Of a stretch of 64,000 nucleotides of DNA, positions 25,407-34,468 are shown piece after piece. The translations under genes and the position numbers were made by a program. Where the stretch lies: NCBI RefSeq assembly GCF_014201115.1, contig NZ_JACHDO010000001.1, positions 5,518,001-5,582,000 of the forward strand, read 5' to 3'. The notes under the pieces were generated by a model. That model ran no database searches. It was not told where the DNA came from and worked only from the letters and a program-made list of their open reading frames with translations. Positions within the stretch are counted from its first letter, which is position 1. Each line of letters opens with the position of its first letter. The stretch is from Nocardiopsis metallicus (GTDB taxonomy: Bacteria > Actinomycetota > Actinomycetes > Streptosporangiales > Streptosporangiaceae).

Positions 25407-25763
25407 TTCCCGGTGATCTTGCTACCAGGAGCGAAGTCGGCGCCCTCGACTTTCGTGGTTTTCGAAGTTTTGTCAGGTTGTGTTGCCTAATGACCGTTAT
25501 GTCTGGTGGCTCTCGATGAAGTGCCCTGGCTCCGTGGGGCTCACGGACCAGGGGGCGCGCAGGCTCTAGACACGGCATCCGTCCAGGCCAGTTGGGCTGC
25601 TATGCCCACGTTTGCCAGTGGTCGAACGCTCATGTCGCCTTCGGATACATCAATACCGGCGAAATAGGCAGAGCGGCAGATAAAGGACATAAGTTCCCAT
25701 AGTTCCAGAAAGCGCGAAAGTCGAGGGCGCCGAACTTGCTACTGGTAGCAAGATCACCGGGAA
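25407..25763. repeat. MITE-like element with about 50-bp inverted ends
   Basis: About 51 bp at 25407-25457 recur inverted at 25713-25763 with only about four mismatches. Shared cores are CGGTGATCTTGCTACCAG and CGGCGCCCTCGACTTTCG. The roughly 255-bp inside is A/T-richer, has no credible gene and holds a hairpin. The structure fits a non-autonomous inverted-repeat element or the remains of an insertion sequence. It is not related to the ISAs1 element in this window. Confidence 0.6.
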
Positions 25764-26477
25764 GGGGTGGGTTTCGGAAGCAGCGGACACGCATCCGCCC
25801 GGGTTGAGGACACCCCACGGGAGAGCCGAACGGACCGCTGGCCGAACAATTCAGCGGATGGTCCCGGTGGAAGGAGTGCGTAGTGCCTCGGAGACCGGAG
25901 AGGGCTGGGAGGCGGCTGACCGCCTCCCATGGCCCGAGGATCGTTCCGTGCTCTGCTGGTGGCTTCCCAAGTTCTGGCGCCGTGGCTAGGACCTGTTCAG
26001 TCGGCTTCGAAGCGGCGGCGACACCAGGGGTGGTCGAGATCGGCGAAGGGGTTGGGGAGGGTGCGGCGAAGGTAGAGCTCGTCGAGGGGGCCAGACGGCG
26101 GTGTAGTTCGCTGTGGGCTCGCTTAGGGAGCTTCCGCAAGACGGACACTCGAGGAGGTCGCAGGCGTGGCGCACGTCGTCGAGGTCGCAGCCGGGGCAGA
26201 GACAAGCGGCGCAGGCCCGAGGCCGCTTCGTCGACAGGTCGCTTCCAGGGCCCGGTACGGGTCCCGGGTTCGGGGAACGGGCCCCGTGTTCGGGAGGCGG
26301 GATCCTTTGCGAATTCGGGAGCTTGACGGGCTGGGTCCGTGCAGGTGGGGAGGCTTCGCGCACGGCCGGTCCCCCTGTGCGGACCCTCGCGGTGGTTTGG
26401 GCCGCTCTGACACAGGTATGCCCCGGAGTCACCGCTCCGATACACATCGCCCGGCGGTACGTCCACGAGAGTTCGAG
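25764..26477. other. Gene-poor, apparently decayed stretch
   Basis: Long frames are open on both strands only because the DNA is G/C-rich; their codon use is poor. A perfect 10-bp hairpin (TGGGAGGCGG, CTGA loop side, CCGCCTCCCA) lies at about 25906-25929. The only piece with convincing codon use is a zinc-ribbon remnant at 25997-26213. Confidence 0.45.
25997..26213 (-). pseudogene. Frameshifted zinc-ribbon gene remnant
   Basis: On the minus strand one frame with strongly G/C third positions encodes CAACLCPGC, later DDVRHACDLLECPSCG, and continues SEPTANYTAVWP. At a run of five G (26086-26090 on the plus strand) good codon use jumps to another frame reading LDELYLRRTLPNPFADLDHP and ending at a stop at 25997. 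One base too many in that run would explain it. No start codon or ribosome site is visible upstream in the first frame. Six cysteines suggest a zinc-binding protein. It may be a decayed gene or a sequencing error. Confidence 0.45.
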
Positions 26478-26693
26478 GTGAGGACGATCAGAAGAGCCCC
26501 TTGGAGACAGAAGGTCCTGTGGGTCATCCTCGGGATCATCTTCGCGGCCGGCGCCCTGGCGGTGCTGGTCCCCTACTTCGGAGGTACGTGGGTCGTCTAC
26601 TTCTTCGTGCTCGCGCCCTTCGTCGTGAGCGGCGCCTACGTCCTGGCCGGTCACGGCGCCCGCGAATCGGGCGGGTCAGAGCGCGACGGGTAG
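26478..26693 (+). CDS. Small two-helix membrane protein
   Basis: A 71-aa protein from a GTG with GAGAG about 6 nt upstream. A basic start (MRTIRRAPWRQK) is followed by two membrane helices (VLWVILGIIFAAGALAVLVP and TWVVYFFVLAPFVVSGAYVL) and a short charged tail. The basic N-terminus suggests both ends are inside. It is followed directly by a strong terminator, so it is its own transcript. No family recognised. Confidence 0.7.
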   Translation: MRTIRRAPWRQKVLWVILGIIFAAGALAVLVPYFGGTWVVYFFVLAPFVVSGAYVLAGHGARESGGSERDG

Positions 26694-26707
26694 GCCCTTC
26701 CGACACG

Positions 26708-26743
26708 GCTCGGGGCCGTCCGCGAGAGCGGACGGCCCCGAGC
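26708..26743. terminator. Strong bidirectional terminator
   Basis: A perfect 16-bp stem with a GAGA loop (26708-26723, 26728-26743) lies between the small membrane protein and the convergent universal stress gene. Confidence 0.88.
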
Positions 26744-26757
26744 GGTGCGACGAACCC

Positions 26758-27690
26758 CTAATCGCTCTCCTCGGCGTGCTTGGGCAGTACCACCACGGGG
26801 ATCTTGCTGCGGTGCAGGATGCCCTGGCTGACGGAGCCGAGAAGCAATCCGCGGACGGTGCCCCTGCCCCGTGAGCCCACGACGACGGCGTCGGCCTCCT
26901 TCGAGGCTTCGAGGAGGGCGTCGACCGGGTTGGTCTCGGTCTTGACCACGGTGACCTGGACGTCGACGTCGTCCCGCTGCTCGTCCATGGCCTCGGCGAT
27001 GAGCGCCGCCACGAACTCGTCGGCGTGCTGCTCGAGGACCTCCGGCTGGGGCCGGTAGCCCGCGGCGGTCATCGCGACGGGGTCGTACGGGTAGGGCAGT
27101 TCCCAACTGTGAACCACGACGAGTTCGGCGTCGGCCTCGGCCGCGAGGCTGACGGCCAGGCCCAGGGCCCGGCGGGCGGTCGTGGAGTCGTCGACGCCGA
27201 CGACGATCCGGTCCAGCTTGGTGGTCGCCGGCTTGCCCTCCTCGTCGGAGGGGACCACCACGACGGGGCACGGGGCCTGGGCGGCCACGCGCACGCTCAC
27301 GGAGCCGACGAACATCGACGCGACGGTGCCCAGGCCACGGGTGCCCAGGACGATGAGGTCGCCCGGGTGGGCCTGCCGGATCAGGGCCAGCGGAGCCTCT
27401 TCGAGGGCGGTCATCGAATCGACCTCGAGGGTCGGCTGGGACTTCTGGACCTGGGCGACGGCGTTGGTGAGCACGACCGTGGCCTGGTCGGAGATCTCGT
27501 CGGTGGGCCCGAAGCGAGTCGGTCCGCCGTAGGCCGAAACGATCAGCGGCATGCCGAGCGCGTGCACGATGTGCAGTGGGACCCCGCGGCGTACGGCCTC
27601 GGCGGCGGCCCATTCGAGCGCCGCACCGGAGTGGTCCGACCCGTCCGTACCCACGATGACCTTGGCCTGCCGGGCCTGACTACTTGCCAT
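26758..27690 (-). CDS. Universal stress protein, two UspA domains (copy 2)
   Basis: A 310-aa cytosolic protein of two UspA domains in tandem. Each has the ATP-binding pattern G-2x-G-9x-G-S: GTRGLGTVASMFVGSVS in the first and GSRGRGTVRGLLLGSVS in the second, and each begins with a KVIVGTDGS or RIVVGVDDS strand. Such proteins bind ATP and respond to hypoxia or stationary phase in mycobacteria, often under DosR-like control. The ATG at 27690 has AAGGGGG just upstream; the frame stays open to 27954 without a ribosome site. A second, similar gene follows upstream on the same strand. Confidence 0.92.
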   Translation of the reverse strand: MASSQARQAKVIVGTDGSDHSGAALEWAAAEAVRRGVPLHIVHALGMPLIVSAYGGPTRFGPTDEISDQATVVLTNAVAQVQKSQPTLEVDSMTALEEAPLALIRQAHPGDLIVLGTRGLGTVASMFVGSVSVRVAAQAPCPVVVVPSDEEGKPATTKLDRIVVGVDDSTTARRALGLAVSLAAEADAELVVVHSWELPYPYDPVAMTAAGYRPQPEVLEQHADEFVAALIAEAMDEQRDDVDVQVTVVKTETNPVDALLEASKEADAVVVGSRGRGTVRGLLLGSVSQGILHRSKIPVVVLPKHAEESD

Positions 27691-27773
27691 TGTTCCCCCT
27701 TGGGACGTGATCCAGCGCTGCACACCATCATCACCAAGTAGAGCAGGATCATGCGGGAAGGGCGCGGGGAAAG

Positions 27774-27794
27774 AGGTCCCTGCGGCAGGGACCT
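27774..27794 (-). terminator. Small hairpin between the two stress-protein genes
   Basis: AGGTCCCTG and CAGGGACCT form a 9-bp perfect stem with a 3-nt loop, 15 nt after the stop of the upstream stress-protein gene. It could separate the two genes or reduce read-through. Confidence 0.55.
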
Positions 27795-27808
27795 TCGCCT
27801 CTGGGCAG

Positions 27809-28729
27809 TCAGTCGGTCTCGTCGGAGTGCGGCGGGAGTACGGCGACGGGTCCGCGGGCGTGGTGCAGGACCCCCTGGCTGGTGGAACCCATGACCAGGC
27901 CCCGGACGCCACCGCGGCCGCGGGAGCCGACGACGATGAGGTCGGCGTCCTCACCGGCTTCGAGCAGGGCCTCCACCGCGTTGGCCTGCATCCGGACGGC
28001 GCTGATGTCCAGCTCCTGGGTCCGGTCGTCGATCACCTCGGCCAGTACCCCGGCGACGACTTCTTCGGACTGGCGGTCGAACACCTCCTCGTGCAGCGAC
28101 TGGGCGTCGGCCGCGAGGGAGGCCTCGTCCGCGGGCAGCGGCACCTCCCAGCTGTTGACCACCACGACCTTCGACTCCGTGGCCAGCGCGTGGTTCAGGG
28201 CGAAGCGCAGGGCCCGGCGGGAGGAGTCCGAGCCGTCCACGCCCACGACGACTTTCCCCCGGTGTCGGTCGCGGTCGTCGGACTCGGGCACGACCACCAC
28301 CGGGCAGGGCGCGTGCGAGGAGGTCCGCACGCTCACCGAGCCGAGCATGATGGCGCGCACAGCGCCCAGACCACGGGAGCCGACCACGATCACGTCCCCG
28401 CGCCGGGCCTCGTTGAGCAGGACCGCCGGGGCGTCCTCCGGGGCCAGTACCGTGGCCACGTCCAGCTCCGGCCGGGCGCCGCGCGCGTAGTCGGAGCTCT
28501 CGGTGAGGACGGTGTGCCCGGCCTCCCGGGCCGCCTCGCCTGCCTTGTACCGCTCCGACTTGGAGTCGGAGAAGGTCCCCATCACCATCGGCACACCGAG
28601 GCCGTGCACGATCCGGAGCTGTTGCCGGCGCCGGGCGGCGGCCTCCGTGGCCCAGATCAGTGCCGCGTGAGCGGTGGGTGAGCCGTCCACCCCCACGATG
28701 ACCGCGGGCGGGCGTTCCTGTGCGTTCAT
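27809..28729 (-). CDS. Universal stress protein, two UspA domains (copy 1)
   Basis: A 306-aa tandem-domain UspA protein parallel to the gene downstream of it. ATP-loop motifs are GSRGLGAVRAIMLGSVS and GSRGRGGVRGLVMGSTS, with VIVGVDGS and VVVGVDGS at the domain starts. The ATG at 28729 has AGAGG 6 nt upstream, and a GTG two codons earlier is possible. The pair probably arose by duplication. The gene for a MinD/EspI-like ATPase lies upstream on the same strand, about 105 bp away. Confidence 0.92.
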   Translation of the reverse strand: MNAQERPPAVIVGVDGSPTAHAALIWATEAAARRRQQLRIVHGLGVPMVMGTFSDSKSERYKAGEAAREAGHTVLTESSDYARGARPELDVATVLAPEDAPAVLLNEARRGDVIVVGSRGLGAVRAIMLGSVSVRTSSHAPCPVVVVPESDDRDRHRGKVVVGVDGSDSSRRALRFALNHALATESKVVVVNSWEVPLPADEASLAADAQSLHEEVFDRQSEEVVAGVLAEVIDDRTQELDISAVRMQANAVEALLEAGEDADLIVVGSRGRGGVRGLVMGSTSQGVLHHARGPVAVLPPHSDETD

Positions 28730-28835
28730 GTCCACCTCTTCCCCTCCCTTCCATTGTCGGGATCGAGCGGTGGGAAACCTAGGGAGGGGAGACCCGCGCG
28801 TTGTCCGGCCTCCCCTCGTCGGCCCCCCGCTCCGG

Positions 28836-30713
28836 CTAGCGGGCGAAGGCCTCGCCCACGCTCGCGGCCAGTTGCAGGTAGGCGTCCTTGGTGGCGGGCG
28901 CGAGCTGCTCCAGGTCCACTTCGGCGCCCTCCTCCAGGTGGCCGTCCCAGGGGACCCGCACGACGGAGCGGCAGCGTCCGGCGAAGTGCTCCTCCAACCG
29001 GTTGAGGTCGACGCTGCTCTTGGCGTTGGAGCGGACCATGGACAGCACCACGACGGCGCCGCGAACCAGGTCGACGTGGCCGTGGGCCTCCAGCCAGTCG
29101 AGGGTGGCGCTGGCGCTGCGCGCCCCGTCCACGGAGGCCGAGCTGACCAGCACCACCTGGTTGGCCAGGCCGAGCACCCCGCGCATGGCGTCGTGCAGGA
29201 GTCCGGTGCCGCAGTCGGTGAGGCAGATGGAGTAGAAGTGCTCGACGATCCTGGCCACCTCGCGGTAGTCGGCGTCGCTGAAGGCCTCCGAGACCGCCGG
29301 GTCCCGGTCGGAGGCGAGGATCTCCAGGCGGCTGGGCGCCTGGGAGGTGAAGCCGCGGATGTCGGCGTATCGGGACACCAGGTGGCGTTCGTTGAGCAGG
29401 TCCCGGATGGTCGCAGCGGTCTCCAGGCGCACCTTGTCCGAAAGGGTCCCGCGGTCGGGGTTGGCGTCGACCGCCAGGACCCGGTCGCCGCGCAGGGAGG
29501 CCAGGGTGGCGCCCAGCGCGACCGTGGTGGTGGTCTTGCCGACCCCGCCCTTGAGGCTCAGGACCGCCACCCGGTGGTGGCCGGAGGCGACCGGTGTGCA
29601 GGCTCGGGCGACGAGCTCGCGTTGGCGCAGCACGCGCGCGGACTCGCCCGGGTTGATCAGGCCGAGGCTGGCGGTGTGCACGGCCTTGCGCCACCCGGTG
29701 CTGGGGCCCTGGCGGCGGTTGCGGACCAGGGTGGCGGCGTTGAGGGAGTCGGAGGTCTCGCCCTGGTCCGCGTCGTTACGGGTGGCGGGGGCGGGGGATG
29801 ACGTGGGCGCGGGCGGCCGTCCCGGGGCTCCGGTCCCGGCCCGGGGTGAGTGTGCCGATCCGGGGTCGCGCGGCCCGGTCAGGGAGCGAGGCGGGTTCGG
29901 ACGTTCGGGGAGCGGTTCGGTCCGCTGCACCGCGTTTCCGCCACTGGGGGCGCCCCAGGGGTTGGGCGTGCCCAGACTCTCCGTGCCCGTGGCCTCGGTA
30001 CCGACAGACCCGGTACCGACAGACCAGGTACCGACCGGCTCGGCTCCGGTGGGCCCGGCGTCGGCGGCTGGGGCGCTCGAGGGCCCGGTTTCCTCGGTGC
30101 TCCACGGTGCCAGGGGTGCGTTGCGGGGAGGGGTGCCCGGTCCCAGGCGCTCGGTGCGCTCGGCCTCCAGCGGGGGCAGCTGTTCGGGTTCGGGGACGTC
30201 GGAGTCGCCGCGCAGCTTGCGCGGGCCCAGCGGGTCCTGTCCCAGACGCTGGGGGCGCTGCGGGCGGCGTTCCTCCTGCCAGGGCCCCGAGGGCCGGGGG
30301 CGGTTCCGGCTGCCGGGCATCAGGCGGACCGTACTACTGCGCATCTCCTCCGGGTCGTCGGCGTCGTCAGCCGGGTCGTCCGACGGCTCGTCGGAGGTGG
30401 CCCCGTCGTCCTCGGCGTGTCCCGCGGCTTCCTCCGGGGCCGGCGCCCGGAAGGGGGTCCCCCGCGGCGGGGGCGGGGTGTCCTCCGGGACCTGGGCGTA
30501 GGGCGGCGGTGGCGGCGGCGCCCCCTCGAACCCGCCGAACCACTGTTCCCTGGGCGAGGGGGCGGGCGCGGGTTCGGACGTGGACGGGCCCTGGGTGACC
30601 TCGGTCGCCGACTCGCCGAACTCCGCCGAGTCGTCCGTCCGGCGCCGGATCGACTCCGTGCGCTCGTACGACTCCGGTTCGGCGCCTGACCCGTTCTGTT
30701 CGTGCTGTGCCAC
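28836..30713 (-). CDS. MinD/ParA-like ATPase with long disordered N-terminus (EspI-like)
   Basis: A 625-aa protein. The first about 340 residues are low-complexity Pro, Glu, Gly and Thr, probably disordered, with short repeats of GTGSVGTEATGTESLG type. The C-terminal half is a SIMIBI ATPase: VLSLKGGVGKTTTTVALGA with the deviant Walker A, then VLAVDANPDRGTLSDKV and a later LTDCGTGLLHDAMRG in place of the usual DxPPG. This design matches EspI and related ATPases found with type VII secretion or cell-pole genes in actinobacteria; no ESX gene is in the window. The GTG at 30713 has AGGAG 8 nt upstream. Confidence 0.8.
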   Translation of the reverse strand: MAQHEQNGSGAEPESYERTESIRRRTDDSAEFGESATEVTQGPSTSEPAPAPSPREQWFGGFEGAPPPPPPYAQVPEDTPPPPRGTPFRAPAPEEAAGHAEDDGATSDEPSDDPADDADDPEEMRSSTVRLMPGSRNRPRPSGPWQEERRPQRPQRLGQDPLGPRKLRGDSDVPEPEQLPPLEAERTERLGPGTPPRNAPLAPWSTEETGPSSAPAADAGPTGAEPVGTWSVGTGSVGTEATGTESLGTPNPWGAPSGGNAVQRTEPLPERPNPPRSLTGPRDPGSAHSPRAGTGAPGRPPAPTSSPAPATRNDADQGETSDSLNAATLVRNRRQGPSTGWRKAVHTASLGLINPGESARVLRQRELVARACTPVASGHHRVAVLSLKGGVGKTTTTVALGATLASLRGDRVLAVDANPDRGTLSDKVRLETAATIRDLLNERHLVSRYADIRGFTSQAPSRLEILASDRDPAVSEAFSDADYREVARIVEHFYSICLTDCGTGLLHDAMRGVLGLANQVVLVSSASVDGARSASATLDWLEAHGHVDLVRGAVVVLSMVRSNAKSSVDLNRLEEHFAGRCRSVVRVPWDGHLEEGAEVDLEQLAPATKDAYLQLAASVGEAFAR

Positions 30714-30895
30714 CGGGGCTACTCCTGCGTCAAGGGGGCGTGCTGTGGAGGTCGGGCCCTTTCGGGGTTTCGGGGTGTCGGGGTGGGCCCTCGGGGTTCT
30801 CTTACCCGCACAGACCAAGCAAAGCATCCCTTCATGGGCGCTGAACAGTGTTCCCCCACTCCCGTCCCCTCCACGGGCTGGGTACTGTCGGCCCC

Positions 30896-31870
30896 ATGCA
30901 CGCGATCCGAATCACCGAACCGGGCGGACCCGAGGTCCTGTCCTGGTCCGAGGTCCCCGACCCCGTCCTCCAGGAGGGCGAGGTCCTGGTGGACGTGGCA
31001 GCCACCGCGGTCAACCGGGCTGACGTGGCCCAACGCCTGGGCAACTATCCGCCGCCGTCCGGCGCGTCCGAGTATCCGGGCCTGGAGTGCTCGGGCACCG
31101 TCACCGGACTCGGCCCCGGAGCCGAGGGTTCCGGCTGGTCCGTGGGGGACCCGGTCTGCGCCCTGCTGACCGGCGGCGGGTACGCCGAGCAGGTCGCCGT
31201 CCCGGTCGGCCAGCTCCTGCCGATTCCGAAGGGGGTGGACCTGGTCGAGGCGGCCGCGCTGCCCGAGGTGGCCTGCACCGTGTGGTCGAACCTGGTGATG
31301 GTCGGCGGCCTGCGCTGCGGGCAGACCGTCCTGGTCCACGGCGGCGGCAGCGGGATCGGCACGTTCGCCGTCCAGTTCGCCCGCGCCCTGGGCGCGCGGG
31401 TGGCGGTCACCGCGGGCAGCGACGAGAAGCTGGAGCGCTGCCGCGAGCTGGGCGCCGAGATCACGGTGAACTACCGGACCGAGGACTTCACCGAGCGTCT
31501 GCGGGCCGAGGGCGGCGCCGACCTGATCCTCGACATCATGGGCGGTTCGTACCTGGACGCGAACCTGCGTTCGCTGACCACGAACGGCCGTCTGGTGATC
31601 ATCGGGCTGATGGGCGGGCGGCGATCCGAGATCGACCTGGGCCGCATGCTGGCCAAACGCCTCTCCGTCCAGGCGACCACGCTGCGCTCCCGGCCCGAGG
31701 CCGAGAAGGCGGCCATCGTCTCGGGAGTACTGGAGCAGGTTTGGCCGTTGGTAGAGGGAGGAGCCATCCGCCCCGTCGTCGACCGCACCCTGCCCCTGCG
31801 GGACGCGGCGGAGGCGCACCGTGTCATGGAGTCGAGCGCGCACACCGGCAAGATCCTTCTCACCCGTTGA
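30896..31870 (+). CDS. Zinc-independent NADPH:quinone oxidoreductase (PIG3-like)
   Basis: A 324-aa medium-chain dehydrogenase/reductase. The N-terminal GroES-like domain has RITEPGGPEVLSW and NRADVAQRLGNYPPP. The Rossmann part has the NADP-binding VLVHGGGSGIGTFAVQ, and the catalytic zinc ligands are missing. It probably reduces quinones or enals with NADPH. The ATG at 30896 fits family length; the frame stays open 48 bp further. It lies 33 bp before the proteasome activator gene, so they may form one transcript. That pairing is common in actinomycetes. Confidence 0.9.
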   Translation: MHAIRITEPGGPEVLSWSEVPDPVLQEGEVLVDVAATAVNRADVAQRLGNYPPPSGASEYPGLECSGTVTGLGPGAEGSGWSVGDPVCALLTGGGYAEQVAVPVGQLLPIPKGVDLVEAAALPEVACTVWSNLVMVGGLRCGQTVLVHGGGSGIGTFAVQFARALGARVAVTAGSDEKLERCRELGAEITVNYRTEDFTERLRAEGGADLILDIMGGSYLDANLRSLTTNGRLVIIGLMGGRRSEIDLGRMLAKRLSVQATTLRSRPEAEKAAIVSGVLEQVWPLVEGGAIRPVVDRTLPLRDAAEAHRVMESSAHTGKILLTR

Positions 31871-31903
31871 CCGCGTGCCGTATACAGCCGAACTAGGGGA
31901 TAG

Positions 31904-32458
31904 ATGAGCAACGCAGACAGCCAGAAGGAACCACAGGTCCTGGTGGTGGGGACCGAGGACGACCACGGGACCGGGGCCGAGGACGGCTCGGGAGAGCCGC
32001 GCTCGCTCGCGGACATGGTGGAGCAGCCCGCCAAGGTGATGCGGATCGGCAGCATGATCCGCCAGCTGCTGGACGAGGTGAAGGCGGCCCCGCTGGACGA
32101 GGCCAGCCGCGCCCGGCTGAAGGAGATCCACACCTCCTCGATCAAGGAGCTGGAGGACGGGCTCGCCCCCGAGCTCATCGAGGAGCTGGACCGGCTGACC
32201 CTGCCCTTCGCCGAGGGTGCCGCGCCCAGCGACGCCGAGCTGCGCATCGCCCAGGCCCAGCTGGTGGGCTGGCTGGAAGGACTCTTCCACGGCATCCAGA
32301 CCACACTGTTCGCCCAGCAGATGGCGGCCCGCGCCCAGCTGGAGAACATGCGCAAGGCGCTTCCCCCGGGGATGTCCGGGCTCCAGGCCCGGGGCCCCGG
32401 CGCCCAGGGCCCGGGCCAGGATGAGCAGCCGCACATGGGTTCGGGCCCGTACCTGTAA
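31904..32458 (+). CDS. bpa: Bacterial proteasome activator Bpa/PafE
   Basis: A 184-aa ATP-independent activator of the 20S proteasome. The disordered acidic start is followed by the conserved helical core PRSLADMVEQPAKVMRIGSM, RQLLDEVKAAPLDE and RLKEIHTSSIKELEDGL. The protein ends GPYL, which fits the C-terminal HbYX-like GQYL tail that docks into the 20S alpha ring. Rings of twelve subunits open the gate and feed in unfolded substrates such as HspR. No proteasome gene is in the window. A terminator follows. Ring formation and substrates are family knowledge. Confidence 0.93.
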   Translation: MSNADSQKEPQVLVVGTEDDHGTGAEDGSGEPRSLADMVEQPAKVMRIGSMIRQLLDEVKAAPLDEASRARLKEIHTSSIKELEDGLAPELIEELDRLTLPFAEGAAPSDAELRIAQAQLVGWLEGLFHGIQTTLFAQQMAARAQLENMRKALPPGMSGLQARGPGAQGPGQDEQPHMGSGPYL

Positions 32459-32512
32459 GGCCCCTACAACCCTGTAGCCCCCCGCAACGGAGGCCCAAGC
32501 CTGTCGTAGACG

Positions 32513-32550
32513 CGAGCGGAGCCCGCCCCACCGGGGACGGGCTCCGCTCG
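32513..32550. terminator. Bidirectional terminator between bpa and serS
   Basis: CGAGCGGAGCCCG pairs with CGGGCTCCGCTCG (with one bulged base in a C/G extension) around a short loop, between two convergent genes. Confidence 0.82.
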
Positions 32551-32573
32551 TGCGTTTCTGACTACCGCTGTGC

Positions 32574-33854
32574 CTACTTCTTGGCCTTGGACGCCTGGAC
32601 CGGCTCGAGGACGTCCTTGCCCAGGTAGGGCCGCAGGGCCTCGGGGACGACGACCGAGCCGTCCTCCCTCTGGTGGTTCTCCAGGATCGCGACGATCCAC
32701 CGCGTCGTGGCGAGCGTACCGTTCAGGGTGGCGGCGAAGCGGGGCTTGCCCTCCTCGTCCCGGTAGCGCACGTTGAGGCGGCGGGCCTGGAACTCGGTGC
32801 AGTTCGAGGTGGAGGTGAGCTCGCGGTAGGTCTCCTGGGTGGGGATCCACGCCTCGCAGTCGTACTTGCGGGCCGCGCTGGTGCCGAGGTCGCCGCCGGC
32901 GATGTCCACCACGCGGTAGGGCAGTTCGAGCTTGTCCAGCATCTCCCGCTCCCAGGCCAGGAGCCGCTGGTGCTCCTCGTGCGCCTGCTCCGGAGTGGTG
33001 TAGACGAACATCTCCACCTTGTTGAACTGGTGCACGCGGATGATGCCGCGGGTGTCCTTGCCGTAGGATCCGGCCTCGCGGCGGAAGCAGGACGACCAGC
33101 CGACGTAGCGGTGGGGCAGCGCGTCGGCGGGCAGGATCTCGCCTCCGTGGTACCCGGCCAGCGCCACCTCGGAGGTGCCCACGAGGTAGAGGTCGTCGGC
33201 GGGCAGGTTGTAGACCTCGTCGGAGTGCTCGCCGAGGAACCCGGTGCCCTCCATCGTCTCGGGCTTGACCAGGACCGGCGGGATCATCGCGGTGAAACCG
33301 GCCTCGATGGCCTGGTTCATCGCCATGTTCAGCAGGGCCAGCTCCAACTGGGCGCCCACGCCTTTGAGGAAGTAGAACCGCGCGCCGGAGACCTTGGCGC
33401 CGCGCTCCATGTCGATGGCGCCGAGCATCTCGCCCAGCTCCAGGTGGTCGCGCGGGGTGAAGTCGAACTCGCGGGGCTCGCCCGCGGTCTCCAGCACCAC
33501 GAAGTCGTCCACACCGCCGGAGGGAGCGCCCTCCTCGACCAGGTTGGGTACCCGCTTCAGGACGGCGTCGAGCTCGTCACCGAGCCGTCCGGCCTCGGCC
33601 TCGGCCTCCTTGACCTCGGCGGAGAGCGCCTTGGCCCGGGTGAGGAGCTCCTCGCGGTCCTCGGGGGAGGCCTTGGAGACGGACTTGCCCACGCTCTTCT
33701 GCTCGGCGCGCAGTGTCTCGAACCGGGTCAGCGCGGAGCGGCGACTGGCGTCCAGTTCGAGCAGCTTGTCGGCCACAGCGGGGTCCTCACCGCGGGCCCG
33801 CTGCGATGCACGGAGTCGTTCGGGGTCTTCTCGAAGAGCGCGAAGGTCGATCAC
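32574..33854 (-). CDS. serS: Seryl-tRNA synthetase
   Basis: A 426-aa class II synthetase that charges tRNA-Ser. The N-terminal coiled coil ([18 protein letters not shown] to about 110) binds the long variable arm of tRNA-Ser. Class II motif 2 is seen as [16 protein letters not shown] with RVHQFNKVE, and motif 3 as [14 protein letters not shown]. The GTG at 33854 begins the family-like VIDL; the frame stays open 39 bp further. The end QASKAKK is a basic tail. A terminator separates it from bpa, and no T-box leader is visible. Confidence 0.95.
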   Translation of the reverse strand: MIDLRALREDPERLRASQRARGEDPAVADKLLELDASRRSALTRFETLRAEQKSVGKSVSKASPEDREELLTRAKALSAEVKEAEAEAGRLGDELDAVLKRVPNLVEEGAPSGGVDDFVVLETAGEPREFDFTPRDHLELGEMLGAIDMERGAKVSGARFYFLKGVGAQLELALLNMAMNQAIEAGFTAMIPPVLVKPETMEGTGFLGEHSDEVYNLPADDLYLVGTSEVALAGYHGGEILPADALPHRYVGWSSCFRREAGSYGKDTRGIIRVHQFNKVEMFVYTTPEQAHEEHQRLLAWEREMLDKLELPYRVVDIAGGDLGTSAARKYDCEAWIPTQETYRELTSTSNCTEFQARRLNVRYRDEEGKPRFAATLNGTLATTRWIVAILENHQREDGSVVVPEALRPYLGKDVLEPVQASKAKK

Positions 33855-34001
33855 GTCTTGCAGGTTACCGCCCGCCCCGGCCCGGACCCACATCTTTTGC
33901 CGACAGTCACGTCATGAAACGTCCCGCGCCCCGTATCCCCTACGAAGGGCCGACCGGGGGAGTGAGGGCTTCCGGCGGCACACCGACCATGGGGAGTAGT
34001 C

Positions 34002-34184
34002 GTGAAACCGCTGGGTGAGATGACCACGGAGGAACTCGCCGAAGCGCTGGAGGCGCTCGACGACGCGCGCCCGGAGGACACCGCGCTGCGGCTGGCGCTG
34101 TACCTGGAACTGCGCCGCGCCGCCGCGGAGGAGTGGCTCTTCGAAGAGGGCCAGACCGGCGCTGAGGCCCCCGTCGATGCCTGA
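34002..34184 (+). CDS. 60-aa hypothetical protein
   Basis: A short gene with a good ribosome site, GGGGAG 5 nt before a GTG. The product has one predicted acidic helix pair (MTTEELAEALEALDDARPED) then ALRLALYLELRRAAAEEW. No family is recognised; length and helix content resemble small regulatory or adaptor proteins. It is divergent from serS and is followed by about 270 bp without a gene. Confidence 0.6.
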   Translation: MKPLGEMTTEELAEALEALDDARPEDTALRLALYLELRRAAAEEWLFEEGQTGAEAPVDA

Positions 34185-34435
34185 AGGGCCTCATCCCTAA
34201 GGGGAGGGTTCTCTTGCGTTCGTTCGCCGGGGAGGCCGATCCCCTGAAACACAGTGCACGGCGGGACAAGCCGCCGGCGCGGAACGTGCCGGAACATGGA
34301 CTGCGCCGAAGGCGCCCGTTGCGGGTGGTGGCGGGTGACGGGTGGGCGCGGGCGGGGATGCTGTGTCTGCCTGAACCCGAATCCCTCCGCAAACGCCGAG
34401 AACACGCGCCGAGGCGGAGCGGCGGCGCAAAGGAA

Positions 34436-34468
34436 CTCAGTCCACGGCGCCTCTCAGTCCACGGCGCC
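34436..34468. repeat. 17-bp tandem duplication over the pheA stop
   Basis: CTCAGTCCACGGCGCCT at 34436-34452 repeats as CTCAGTCCACGGCGCC at 34453-34468. The copy inside pheA supplies the last codons and the TGA stop; the other gives the same end again in the untranslated region. Confidence 0.75.

Noticed and set aside
25630-26466. A 278-codon minus-strand frame across the decayed region
   Set aside because: Poor codon use over most of its length and overlap with the zinc-ribbon remnant in a better frame.
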